This document shows positions 53,590 to 61,817 of a stretch of 64,000 nucleotides of DNA, one piece after another. The stretch spans positions 1-64,000 of the forward strand of contig OY829366.1 in the NCBI GenBank assembly GCA_963691755.1, read 5' to 3'. Every line of letters begins with the position of its first letter. Positions within the stretch are counted from its first letter, which is position 1. A model generated the notes under the pieces. It ran no database searches, had not been told where the DNA came from, and was given only the letters and a program-made list of their open reading frames with translations. Both the position numbers and the translations under genes were made by a program. Source of the DNA: Dinoroseobacter sp013215265 (GTDB lineage: Bacteria; Pseudomonadota; Alphaproteobacteria; Rhodobacterales; Rhodobacteraceae).

Positions 53590-53757
53590 GTGTCAAAAAC
53601 GAAAACAGCAAATCTTGAAAGCCACATCCGTGAACGCGCAACGATGCGGGAAACTGCAGCTGTGGCTTTGGGTATCGTCCAAAATACGAATCTACGCATT
53701 TTCAACGCATGCAACGCGAATGCGCTGAACAATTGCAAAGCCTCAACATGGCCGTAG
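53590..53757 (+). CDS. possible 55-residue ORF ahead of the methyltransferase
   Basis: GTG start at 53590 with AAGGGG 7 bases before it. It runs open to a TAG that overlaps the next gene's start (ATGGCCGTAG). The product (VSKTKTANLESHIRERATMRETAA at the start) is helical and basic with no recognised family. The spacing fits translational coupling, but nothing else supports it. The preceding 53400-53589 holds a long imperfect inverted repeat (GGAGCGGT ... ACCGCTCC, 53439-53507) of unknown role. Confidence 0.3.
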   Translation: MSKTKTANLESHIRERATMRETAAVALGIVQNTNLRIFNACNANALNNCKASTWP

Positions 53758-54575
53758 AGACACATACCGAACGCCTGACAGCTCTCGTTGTCGGGACCCT
53801 GAGGCCAGCGCCTGGACTACCACGAATTACGCTCGCGCTCCTGTCTGGTCTCCTAGTTCATTCAATCTTTGCAGTCGCGGTCCTCGCTATGATCTTGGCC
53901 ATGTATTTTGGGATGAGCCGGAGCATCGGATCAGTAGCTTGGCCCTATGCAATATTGGCGAATGCACTGCTGATTGTTCAATTTCCGCTGCTACATTCAT
54001 TCCTTTTGACAGGACCAGGAATGCGCTGGCTCGCTCGCCTGATCCCCGGACCACATGGGATAACACTCACGACAACCACCTACGCAATCATTGCGTCGCT
54101 GCAACTTATCGCACTCTTTGCACTCTGGACCCCCACCGGTACCGTCTGGTGGAGCGCGAACGGATGGGCGCTTTGGGGGTTGTCTGTGGCCTACGCCACA
54201 ACGTGGCTTTTACTGTTAAAGGCGAGCTGGGACGCAGGTGCTGAGGTTCAGGCCGGCGCGTTGGGCTGGATGTCGTTGATGAAAAATGTAAAGCCACGCT
54301 TTCCCGACATGCCGACAACCGGCTTGTTTCGAGTGATCCGCCACCCAATCTATGTGGCTTTCGCTCTGACGTTGTGGACTGTTCCAGTTTGGACACCTGA
54401 TCAGCTTGCACTGGCGATCAGTCTTACGCTCTACTGCCTTACTGCCCCGTTGCTCAAAGAGCGCCGTTTTGAAGCCCGGTATGGTGAGCGGTTCCAACGT
54501 TATCGGGGCCGTGTCCCTTACGTAGTTCCCAGGGCAACAGCTCTAACACACCGCGAGATGGATAAGAGACAGTGA
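53748..54575 (+). CDS. membrane methyltransferase, ICMT/NnrU/MddA-like
   Basis: 275 residues from the ATG at 53748; a second ATG at 53709 would add 13. Six or more hydrophobic segments, followed by the cytosolic cofactor region: TTGLFRVIRHPIYVAFALTLWTVPVW and LKERRFEARYGERFQRYRGRVPYVVP. The RHPxY and E-R-x-F-x-x-Y-G-x-x-F/Y pattern is shared with isoprenylcysteine methyltransferases and with MddA, which methylates methanethiol to dimethyl sulfide. Function is inferred. It overlaps the ABC1 kinase gene by 4 bases (GTGA). Confidence 0.72.
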   Translation: MAVETHTERLTALVVGTLRPAPGLPRITLALLSGLLVHSIFAVAVLAMILAMYFGMSRSIGSVAWPYAILANALLIVQFPLLHSFLLTGPGMRWLARLIPGPHGITLTTTTYAIIASLQLIALFALWTPTGTVWWSANGWALWGLSVAYATTWLLLLKASWDAGAEVQAGALGWMSLMKNVKPRFPDMPTTGLFRVIRHPIYVAFALTLWTVPVWTPDQLALAISLTLYCLTAPLLKERRFEARYGERFQRYRGRVPYVVPRATALTHREMDKRQ

Positions 54576-55894
54576 AAGATAACAGTCCAACTGTGAGAGC
54601 GCTTCGCGTCCCGTCCGGCAGACTTGTACGAGCCGGTCGGGTCGGAGGACTGGCCGGGGGTCTTCTCGGTGACATAGCCCTCAGGGGAGCGGCGGAGCTG
54701 ACGCGCGGACGACGGCCACGGCTTCAAGATCTTTTGCTTACACCAACCAGCATGCGCCGCATTGCCGATGAGCTTGCACATATGCGCGGCGCTGCAATGA
54801 AGCTTGGACAGCTCCTTTCCATGGACACCGGAGAGGTGTTTCCCAGAGAGCTAGCAGACATCTTTGCGCGCCTGAGATCAAACGCACATTTCATGCCCCC
54901 GTCGCAGTTGAAATCTGTCTTGAATGCGAACTGGCCGCCCGGATGGCACAAGGCGTTTCGCCACTTCGACACGCGTCCAATTGCGGCAGCCTCGATCGGA
55001 CAGGTTCACAGGGTTCAGACACGAGATGGTCGTGATTTGGCGATCAAGGTCCAATACCCAGGGGTCGCGGAAAGCATCGACAGCGATGTTGCAAATTTGG
55101 GTATGTTGGCCCGTGCAACAGGGCTTTTGCCAAAGTCGTTTGATCTGGAAACATACCTCGATGAGGCCAAACGACAGCTCCATGAAGAAACCGATTACCG
55201 CAGGGAAGCTCGCGCGCTTGTGCAATTTGGCGAACTCCTTGCAGATAGCGACGAATTCGTTGTCCCAGAACTTGCGCAAGATTGGTCCTCTGATGCGATC
55301 TTGGCGATGGACTACATCGACTCGGTCCCCATCGAAGATCTTGAAGAGGCATCTCAAGACACTCGGAATGATATCGCTGGCAAACTTGTGATGCTGACGC
55401 TTCGCGAGCTTTTCGCTTTCAAGGTGATGCAGACCGATCCGAACTTTGCCAACTATCGGTATCAACCAGACAGTAAAAAAATTGTTCTTCTAGATTTCGG
55501 GGCAAGTATGGAGCTCGACGATCATATCGTGGAGGGGTACCGAAATCTTCTTGTTGCTGGACTTGAAAATGACAGCCAGAATCTTCAATCCGCAGCGAAC
55601 GCACTGGGCTTTTTCGCACCGAACTTGGCGGTGAGACACCGTGAACGCCTGATGGAGATGATCGATTTGGTCATGCAGACGTTACGCGAGAGTGACGTGT
55701 TTGACTGCGCTGATCAGAGCCTAGCTCGTCGCTTGCAACAAGACGGAATTGCCTTGGCTGAGGATGGTTTCGAGCCACCGGCAGTTCCCATGGATGTTCT
55801 CTTGGTTCAACGAAAACTGGGTGGCGTATTTAGTCTCGCCTCAAGATTGGGCGCACGCTTGCCAGTACGTAAAATGCTCGAAAATGTTCTTTGA
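54572..55894 (+). CDS. ABC1/UbiB-family atypical kinase
   Basis: 440 residues, GTG start overlapping the previous stop. Family motifs: MRGAAMKLGQLLSMD (KxGQ), FDTRPIAAASIGQVHRV (A-rich loop), LAIKVQYPGV (catalytic Lys), ETDYRREA, QTDPNFANYRY (the HGDPHPGN-like loop, without His) and IVLLDFGAS (DFG). UbiB-like proteins support ubiquinone biosynthesis or lipid handling. The coupling to a membrane methyltransferase is unusual; they may act on the same lipid or quinone. Confidence 0.87.
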   Translation: MKDNSPTVRALRVPSGRLVRAGRVGGLAGGLLGDIALRGAAELTRGRRPRLQDLLLTPTSMRRIADELAHMRGAAMKLGQLLSMDTGEVFPRELADIFARLRSNAHFMPPSQLKSVLNANWPPGWHKAFRHFDTRPIAAASIGQVHRVQTRDGRDLAIKVQYPGVAESIDSDVANLGMLARATGLLPKSFDLETYLDEAKRQLHEETDYRREARALVQFGELLADSDEFVVPELAQDWSSDAILAMDYIDSVPIEDLEEASQDTRNDIAGKLVMLTLRELFAFKVMQTDPNFANYRYQPDSKKIVLLDFGASMELDDHIVEGYRNLLVAGLENDSQNLQSAANALGFFAPNLAVRHRERLMEMIDLVMQTLRESDVFDCADQSLARRLQQDGIALAEDGFEPPAVPMDVLLVQRKLGGVFSLASRLGARLPVRKMLENVL

Positions 55895-56367
55895 TTGTGG
55901 CTCCGCGATCTTGCCTGAAGTCCTGGTGCCCGAGGTCCAGATCGTTTTCTTCAAAAGCCGTTTTTCGTTTTGTTCCGTATTGCTGCACTTCAAACCATTT
56001 ATGGGATAATCCTGCTCTTACCCCAAACGTGTTCTTGGAGTTTATTGCGGTTTCGATAGCCACAAATTGTTAGGTCCTGGTGGGGCTCGTGCCAATCACT
56101 GAAGATCTTACCCAAACTTGCAGTGCGTCGGTGGAAAAACAGGAAATCCCCGCATCCTCCCAAAATGCGGGGACCGAATCCAGCGATGCGGATCCTAGCA
56201 GTAACCGTGCTGGGACAAGAGGCACGGTAGTAAAACGACAGAGCAACTCAGCGCGTTCAGTACGTGGGGCGTATTCTGATCCTTGCCAAGCACTCTATCG
56301 TTTGGTGTCCTGCCGGAACAATAGTAGCCTTCATAAGCTGTCTCAAATGAACAAGAGCGACTTTGGA
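55895..56367. other. start of a gene-poor region
   Basis: Downstream of the ABC1 kinase the sequence becomes more AT-rich and no gene is recognisable. An open frame of 103 codons at 56080-56391 is low-complexity Ser/Asn-rich and has no ribosome site. Confidence 0.4.
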
Positions 56368-56390
56368 TATACTTTATATACTAAAGTATA
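56368..56390. repeat. 23-bp AT-rich palindrome
   Basis: TATACTTTA-TATAC-TAAAGTATA, a perfect 9-5-9 inverted repeat. It is too AT-rich to be a terminator and looks like a regulator or recombinase binding site. No regulator gene is immediately adjacent. Confidence 0.5.
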
Positions 56391-57160
56391 GTTTCCTCTT
56401 CTGAAACAAGTCTCGACTTCGGTTCAAAATGCGGAAAATCCTCGCTCTTTAAACGTGATGCTCCAACCTGTTTTCTTTCACAGCTAAAACATCAAAGCAG
56501 AGATACACATATCGACAACCTCTTCAGGATAGTTGGGAGCGGCACAAAGATAAAACTGAATCAGAGCGATTTTTCGACCAGGATCATCAAAGCGCTGATT
56601 CAAAATATTGCACAGCCTGTCACCAGTTGCGCGTGGCCATTGCAGGCAAGAGCATCTACAGAATTGCAGCCTGCTGGAGTCGGACGGGCGAAACGATAGC
56701 TTCGGGACATATCTAGTCTTGCAGTGTTCGTTTCTGACGTTCTCAACGGCATCGCCGCAGGTTTGCAGCCAGACAGCATCACAACCGACGACATAACAAA
56801 GACCCACCTTTTCGCCATCTTTTCAGAAAAGCGCGAAAGCCCCAACGTTCTGCATCGCATCGCCCGAAACGCGCACCGCAGAGACCACGAACAGGAACAA
56901 CAGTCCAAAAATTGGCCGGCCCAATCCTCACAGACGCGTCTAAGTTTAAACCACCGCGCGCGGCAGAGGTTTGAGCAAACGCCTCCATAGAGCGGCAAAC
57001 TTACAACTTGCAAAACAGATGTGGTTATTGGCTGGGGTGGTAGGAAGAACACCCTTGGCAAACACAGCGCCAAGATCCTAAAGAAGGTTCGTGATTACAG
57101 TCGCTTGAAGGCAAGCTCTGCTACAAATGACTGCTACAGTATAGTGTTCGGAGTCTGGGA
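56391..57160. other. gene-poor region before the integrase
   Basis: Besides a doubtful lipoprotein frame at 56600-56818 nothing is recognised in this stretch. GCTACA occurs twice near 57119-57138, too short to call an attachment site. GGAGTCTGGGA at 57150-57160 is the integrase ribosome site. Confidence 0.35.
56600..56818 (-). CDS. possible small lipoprotein, perhaps frameshifted
   Basis: 72 residues on the minus strand starting MAKRWVFVMSSVVMLSGCKP, a convincing lipoprotein signal with lipobox LSGC and lipid Cys18. The rest is unassigned. In the next frame the open sequence continues to 56484 (DDPGRKIALIQFYLCAAPN), so the original protein may have been about 107 residues with a frameshift near 56620. 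Ribosome site weak. Confidence 0.35.
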   Translation of the reverse strand: MAKRWVFVMSSVVMLSGCKPAAMPLRTSETNTARLDMSRSYRFARPTPAGCNSVDALACNGHAQLVTGCAIF

Positions 57161-58918
57161 TTGCCAAAGCAACAAAACCTGATGAAACGGAGCGGCTCGC
57201 CATATTGGCAAGTGCGCTATCAGATACCCAGACGATACCAAGACGCCATCGGTCGCAAAGAGATTTGGCGAAGTACTAGAACTTCGGACTACGTACATGC
57301 CAAAAGACTGATGCATTCGATCATCTCCGAATTAGCTAATTGGGCCGAAGCACAAGCTAGCGAGCAACGCTCCCTTGCAGTGATAAAAGAACCTAGTCGT
57401 GAAGATCTTGAGAATGCGGCTCGGGCTTTCTACTCCATGCAAGTTGAGGCTGATTTGGATGAGAGGGCGCATGAACCGGAGACGGTTGAGCAAGCGTTCC
57501 AGCCAAAGCGATACAAGAAGGCAGCCAAAGCCCTCCGCAAAGCTGCCGCTATCGGCGATTACAGCGCCGTTGACACAGAATACTGGGCGGAAGTTTTTGA
57601 GTTCGAATTTCAGCCCGGATCGCCTCTGAAACGCGAGTTTTCACAACTGCTGATGCGGGCCGATATCGAAGTGCATGAGCGCTTCGCTGAGCACGACAAA
57701 GGCATCTGGGGCAAGTTACCCAGTGACCCACTACTGAAAGCGCCCAGCGCGCCACTCACGAGCCCTGAGGGGCATCGGGCGACCGCCATAAGTGGCGCCA
57801 GTTATGAGGCAGCGAGCAAAACCCTACTCGAATTGCTTGATCTCCACGAAGCCCATGCCCGTGAAGGTCAGCGTAGATCCACGCAAAGCGAACGTAAGGG
57901 CGTAGTTAAGAAGTTTGCTGAGTGGGTGGGTACGGAGCGCCCGGCGACGGAAATTTCCAAGTCAATGGCGCGGGAATGGAAGAATGCACTCCGCGAATGG
58001 CCGACTATGGCGGACCAACGTTCTGAATTTGCCGACCTTAGCTTTTTGGAAGTGCTCAAACTCAACGAGAAGCTCGGCAAAAAAACTATCTCCAAGCGAA
58101 CGCAGCAGAAATACATCTCATTGGTGTCCGCATTTTATCGATGGATGGTCTTGGAAGGATACGTCGACACCAATGTGTTCACTGGATTGATGCCTCAGAA
58201 AGACCCAAACTCGGATAAGGGCAAACCTTTCTCGGAAGGCGAACTTCAATCAATCTTCGAAGGGCCAATATTCACGGGGAGTAAAGGGCTAGACGGTGCC
58301 GCCTCGATGAAGACTGGTTCTTGTGTTATGGACAACTGGCAGTTCTGGCTTCCACTACTTGCGCTGTTCACGGGCGCGAGGCTTGCGGAAATTGCTCAGC
58401 TAAGCGTATCGGACATCCGCGAGAAAGATCATACAGCTATTATCAGCATTAACGATCGAGGTCCCGACAAGCTTCTCAAGAACCGTGGGTCAGAGCGCGA
58501 AATTCCTATCCATTCGAGGTTGATTGATCTTGGCTTCATAGATTTCGTGAATTTTCAGCGATCGTTGGGTCAAACAAGAGTATTTCCAGAGCTCAAGCGC
58601 AACACCAAGGATCAGTTCGCGGTTCCATCTAAGTACTTCTCCAAGTACCTGCGTGAAATTGGCGTGAAGAATGCTGCGAACGACAGGAAGAGTTTTCACT
58701 CGTTTCGCCATACATTCATTGACGAAATGAGAGCTCTTGATGTTCCCCTCGAGCAATTCCGACCAATTGTCGGACATACCGACTCCAGCGTAACTGCAAA
58801 GTATGGTACGCGCGCGAACGTTTCCATTCGGCTCAGAACATCGATCATTCAGAAACTCAGCTTCGACTCGGTGCGTTGGGAACTAATCGCTCGAAGGAGC
58901 TATTCCAGGAAGTCCTAG
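57161..58918 (+). CDS. tyrosine recombinase (phage-type integrase)
   Basis: 585 residues, TTG start with GGAG 7 bases before it (an ATG at 57182 is an alternative). N-terminal DUF6538-like segment (KRSGSPYWQVRYQIPRRYQD), then a core-binding region, and the catalytic domain from about 390: GARLAEIAQL (R), HSFRHTF (HxxR), VGHTDSSVTAKYGT (H and Tyr). It catalyses site-specific integration. It marks the left side of an accessory region that continues to the window end; the att sites could not be identified. Confidence 0.9.
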   Translation: MPKQQNLMKRSGSPYWQVRYQIPRRYQDAIGRKEIWRSTRTSDYVHAKRLMHSIISELANWAEAQASEQRSLAVIKEPSREDLENAARAFYSMQVEADLDERAHEPETVEQAFQPKRYKKAAKALRKAAAIGDYSAVDTEYWAEVFEFEFQPGSPLKREFSQLLMRADIEVHERFAEHDKGIWGKLPSDPLLKAPSAPLTSPEGHRATAISGASYEAASKTLLELLDLHEAHAREGQRRSTQSERKGVVKKFAEWVGTERPATEISKSMAREWKNALREWPTMADQRSEFADLSFLEVLKLNEKLGKKTISKRTQQKYISLVSAFYRWMVLEGYVDTNVFTGLMPQKDPNSDKGKPFSEGELQSIFEGPIFTGSKGLDGAASMKTGSCVMDNWQFWLPLLALFTGARLAEIAQLSVSDIREKDHTAIISINDRGPDKLLKNRGSEREIPIHSRLIDLGFIDFVNFQRSLGQTRVFPELKRNTKDQFAVPSKYFSKYLREIGVKNAANDRKSFHSFRHTFIDEMRALDVPLEQFRPIVGHTDSSVTAKYGTRANVSIRLRTSIIQKLSFDSVRWELIARRSYSRKS

Positions 58919-59001
58919 CAGGGAGCACGCCCCTATAGGCAGGAGAGGTCCGAGGTTTTCCTGAAGCCAACACAACCCTTGTATAGGATCGAGTATCAAC
59001 C

Positions 59002-59193
59002 ATGGACATAGTCCTTTTCCTAGCAGCCTACTTCTTGCCCACCATCTTAGCTATATTCAGAGGATCACTACGAACTGGTGGTATTTTGATATTGAACCTC
59101 ACGCTCGGCTGGACGGTGGCTTTCTGGTTGTTTGCTTTGATCTGGGCTGTCTCTTCTGACACGAAGTCGAACAGCAGCACAAACCGAGAGTGA
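59002..59193 (+). CDS. superinfection immunity protein family
   Basis: 63 residues, two membrane helices: VLFLAAYFLPTILAIFRG and ILILNLTLGWTVAFWLFALIWAV with a polar loop between. The YFLPT...NLxLGWT pattern matches the superinfection immunity protein family (T4 Imm-like), which blocks entry of related phage DNA. Its place among recombinases fits a prophage or phage-defence role. Confidence 0.75.
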   Translation: MDIVLFLAAYFLPTILAIFRGSLRTGGILILNLTLGWTVAFWLFALIWAVSSDTKSNSSTNRE

Positions 59194-59203
59194 GCGTTCT
59201 TTG

Positions 59204-59887
59204 TTAAATAGCTGGAACCGCCGGCTTCGTTCCTAACTTCATTAGATTGCTCACAGTGCTCGAATGCCAAGAACCTCCCCTAGCGGTCGGAACTCCGCGA
59301 CGGTTCAGTTCCGCTGCAATGAACCGAAGTGATGCGCCTCCAGCACTGAGCTGTTCCACCAACGGTAACAAACCTTCAGCGTGTTCTTTTGCTCGCATCC
59401 GGTTAGTATGCGCACCTTTTTGAGCAGCCCTACGCTGTTCGGCGGCCCGCTCGGGCATAGACCAGCCTAGCTTAACACCCCGCGCCTTAGCTGAAGCCAA
59501 GGCTGCTTTGGTACGATCTGAAATCGCACGGCCCTCTTGCTCTGCAACCGCTGCTACGATGTGCAACACAAAGCGGTTCGCCTGGGGCATATCTGCAGCA
59601 GTGACCTCCACACCGCTTTCCAATAGGTTCGCTATGAACGCTACATTGCGAGCGAGACGATCCAGCTTGGCAATGAGCAACACAGCACCTGCGCGCTTTG
59701 CCTCCGCTAATGCTCGTGCCAGCTCCGGACGATCAGACTGCTTTCCACTTTCGATCTCGACAAATTCAGCAACTACTTCGCCATGGTTCAAGACGTAAGC
59801 AGCCACTGCCTCGCGCTGTGCTTCCAGTCCCAAGCCGCTTAGGCCCTGACGCTCTGTGGAAACGCGCAGGTACGTTACGAATTTCAT
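59204..59887 (-). CDS. serine recombinase (resolvase/invertase family)
   Basis: 227 residues. Catalytic Ser10 in YLRVSTERQ, then the Arg cluster and helix E region (LIAKLDRLARNVAFIANLLESGVEV, HIVAAVAEQEGRAISDRTKAALA). The C-terminal DNA-binding helix-turn-helix is LRFIAAELNRRGVPTARGGSWHSSTVSNLMK. It overlaps the upstream regulator gene by 4 bases, so the pair forms a two-gene operon. It may resolve, invert or integrate DNA. Confidence 0.9.
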   Translation of the reverse strand: MKFVTYLRVSTERQGLSGLGLEAQREAVAAYVLNHGEVVAEFVEIESGKQSDRPELARALAEAKRAGAVLLIAKLDRLARNVAFIANLLESGVEVTAADMPQANRFVLHIVAAVAEQEGRAISDRTKAALASAKARGVKLGWSMPERAAEQRRAAQKGAHTNRMRAKEHAEGLLPLVEQLSAGGASLRFIAAELNRRGVPTARGGSWHSSTVSNLMKLGTKPAVPAI

Positions 59888-60165
59888 GCTTCAAACCCAT
59901 GATGCTTGGCAAAGGCTTCAACGCTTCCAAATTCACGCTTCACTCCAACCATTGCGCCCGACATCATTCGCTTTCCCCGCTCGGGCCAGCCATAGTGCTG
60001 CATCATGGGCAGAGTGCCTCCAAACTTCTCCTCAGCGATTTTAAAAACTAGTTTCGCATCCCAACCGGGGGCACGGGACTGACCGTGTTGTTGGCGCATC
60101 TGCTCCGCTACCAACTTCAGGTCTGCGACGCGATCTTCAGGAACTCTTACACAGACTTTCTTCAT
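59884..60165 (-). CDS. small DNA-binding-like regulator, possibly ribbon-helix-helix
   Basis: 93 residues from the ATG at 60165, with GGAG 7 bases before it; a GTG at 60177 would lie on the operator and is less likely. The N-terminus (MKKVCVRVPEDRVADLKLVAEQMRQ) reads as a beta strand followed by a helix, as in Arc/MetJ/CopG dimers; the rest is unassigned. Twin palindromic operators lie just upstream, so autoregulation of the recombinase operon is likely. The family call is an inference. Confidence 0.6.
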   Translation of the reverse strand: MKKVCVRVPEDRVADLKLVAEQMRQQHGQSRAPGWDAKLVFKIAEEKFGGTLPMMQHYGWPERGKRMMSGAMVGVKREFGSVEAFAKHHGFEA

Positions 60166-60176
60166 CTCAATCTCCA

Positions 60177-60244
60177 CTAGTGTGTATTACACACCAGTAG
60201 AACAAGGAGCACAGTCAAGTCAACTAGTATGTAATACACACTAG
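60177..60244. promoter_or_regulatory. twin 21-bp operators flanking a promoter
   Basis: CTAGTGTGTA-T-TACACACCAG (60177-60197) and CTAGTATGTA-A-TACACACTAG (60224-60244) are near-perfect palindromes 47 bases apart (centre to centre). CTAGTGTGTATTACA and its exact reverse complement form a 15-bp inverted repeat between them. A minus-strand TTGACT lies between, so two bound dimers would enclose the promoter, possibly by looping. Confidence 0.65.
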
Positions 60245-60259
60245 CTAAACACTCTGTAC

Positions 60260-60285
60260 AAAAACTCAACGTTGGTAGAGTTTTT
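60260..60285. other. AAAAACTC / GAGTTTTT inverted repeat
   Basis: AAAAACTC (60260-60267) pairs with GAGTTTTT (60278-60285) around a 10-base loop. It could be a weak bidirectional terminator or an operator for the Rep-like gene to the right. The rest of the 231 bases up to 60476 has no gene. Confidence 0.4.
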
Positions 60286-60476
60286 ATACGATCTTATCGA
60301 GGAGTATGTGACTCTTGAAATTGCCTTTCGTGACAACCATGGCTTGGTCAAAACGGCCGTGAAATAGGTATTTTAGCTATCGTTTCCAGCCAGTTGGCCC
60401 AAACAAAGCTAACTTGGGCGGAGCGCACCCACACTATACTAGTAACCATACAACTGACATTGATAGATAGATCCCG

Positions 60477-61163
60477 ATGAAAACCTCAAAGATTTCAGAC
60501 TCCGCGGATCTAGCTCATAAAAGGAGGCTCGCAAAAGTTACTCCGAAGGCGAGGTTTAAGACGCTCAACAAACGGGACCAGTACACTGTTTACGCTAGAA
60601 CACTGAGCTCATTGCTCGGGGCCGAGCGAAAGCGCAACTACCGCCAATCAATGCTTCATCACGGATATCACATTACTGTATCCAACCTTCGACCGAGCCT
60701 GCTTATCAAAGGCGCGGATGGCGACCTTGAAGCCAGAACAGTAGCAAAGATTAAGAGAGCCGTTTCAAACTGCTTCAAGCAGCACATTTCAAAAGATGCG
60801 GCGTTCATGTTTGTGATTGAAGAGAAAGACAAGCAGGAAAATGGGGTCGAAGCGCACGTGCACGCAATTGCAAATATGAGAGCGTATCCAACTGTGGCAA
60901 GACTTCGAAAGGGTCTACTCAGGCTCACTGACGGCAGCAAAGCCAAGTCCGTTAAGATACAACGAATGACTGAACTTAAGCAGCGTTGGAATGAACGTGC
61001 GCCCAGCGAAAAGGAGTATCGCAAAACAGCACTCTATATCATGAAAAATACAGGAAGCCGAACCTATCGTTCGAAAGCGCTAATGACCCATCTCAACGAC
61101 ACTTTTGAGGCGCTTAAGAAGTCAAATGAATCTCGCCGCAAGAAGAGTAGTGCCCCAATGTAA
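60477..61163 (+). CDS. putative HUH rolling-circle replication protein
   Basis: 228 residues. HUH-like motif GVEAHVHAIANM with His127 and His129, preceded by FMFVIEEKDKQ (beta strand, acidic residue). The expected motif-1 strand is HHGYHITVSNLRP, and a Tyr/Lys motif lies in EYRKTALYIMKNTG (Tyr181/Tyr187/Lys190). The arrangement matches Rep/relaxase-like single-strand nucleases of filamentous-phage or plasmid type (YagK/YfjJ-like). Motif matching only; no profile search was possible. Ends basic (SRRKKSSAPM). Confidence 0.55.
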   Translation: MKTSKISDSADLAHKRRLAKVTPKARFKTLNKRDQYTVYARTLSSLLGAERKRNYRQSMLHHGYHITVSNLRPSLLIKGADGDLEARTVAKIKRAVSNCFKQHISKDAAFMFVIEEKDKQENGVEAHVHAIANMRAYPTVARLRKGLLRLTDGSKAKSVKIQRMTELKQRWNERAPSEKEYRKTALYIMKNTGSRTYRSKALMTHLNDTFEALKKSNESRRKKSSAPM

Positions 61164-61817
61164 TATCTAGGACTCCCGTGCTAAGCCCGTACTAAACCCA
61201 TGCGGAATCTGAGATTTCGAAGTTCTCCTATAAAGCGCAGCCGTGAAAATCGAACTCTTGTAGTAGGTTTTTCACTTATTTTCAGTACCTTATAGCATCT
61301 CCACGAAGATCGACCCCCTTTTTCCCATACTCCCGATCAAACGAGCTAGCTTTGGTTGAATATAAGTCAGCTCAGGCTGCCCGCCTCTCTCTCCAGAAAC
61401 ATGAACGTGTGCTTGAAGAAGGCTCAGTAAGGCTGTGAGGGCTGCGGTGACTGGCAGTTATGGGCAAGGAGCGGACCCTCGCTGCGCGCTATCCAATTGT
61501 CCGTAGCGCTGGGCTTTTCCATCACTTGGACAATTCTTGGAGATGAATGTTTTCGGCCCAAACCTGGCTTTCAATGCCGTGGTTGGATGCTGCGGTTGCA
61601 GCCCGTAAAGCCATCATTAAAGTTCCTTCTGATTAGCAAATTAGCGAGAGGGTGCGCTGTCCCTTGTTTTTCTTGACTCTAACCTAACACTTTCGCCAAT
61701 CTCTCGTGGCGTTCAGAGCATAAGGCAGAGCCAGTCGCACTACATAACGCCTGCCAACAATAACCGGCACCGGACCATTCCGGGGAAGGCCGAGATACCC
61801 TTGCACTGGAGAGCAAG
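61164..61817. other. 654-base non-coding stretch
   Basis: No gene recognised on either strand. An inverted repeat TCCAATTGTCC (61492-61502) / GGACAATTCTTGGA (61528-61541) is present. Possibly a replication origin or accessory-element control region, but no iterons or nick site were identified. Confidence 0.35.

Noticed and set aside
56080..56391. 103-codon ORF in the gene-poor region
   Set aside because: Ser/Asn-rich low-complexity translation, no ribosome site, ends inside the palindrome.
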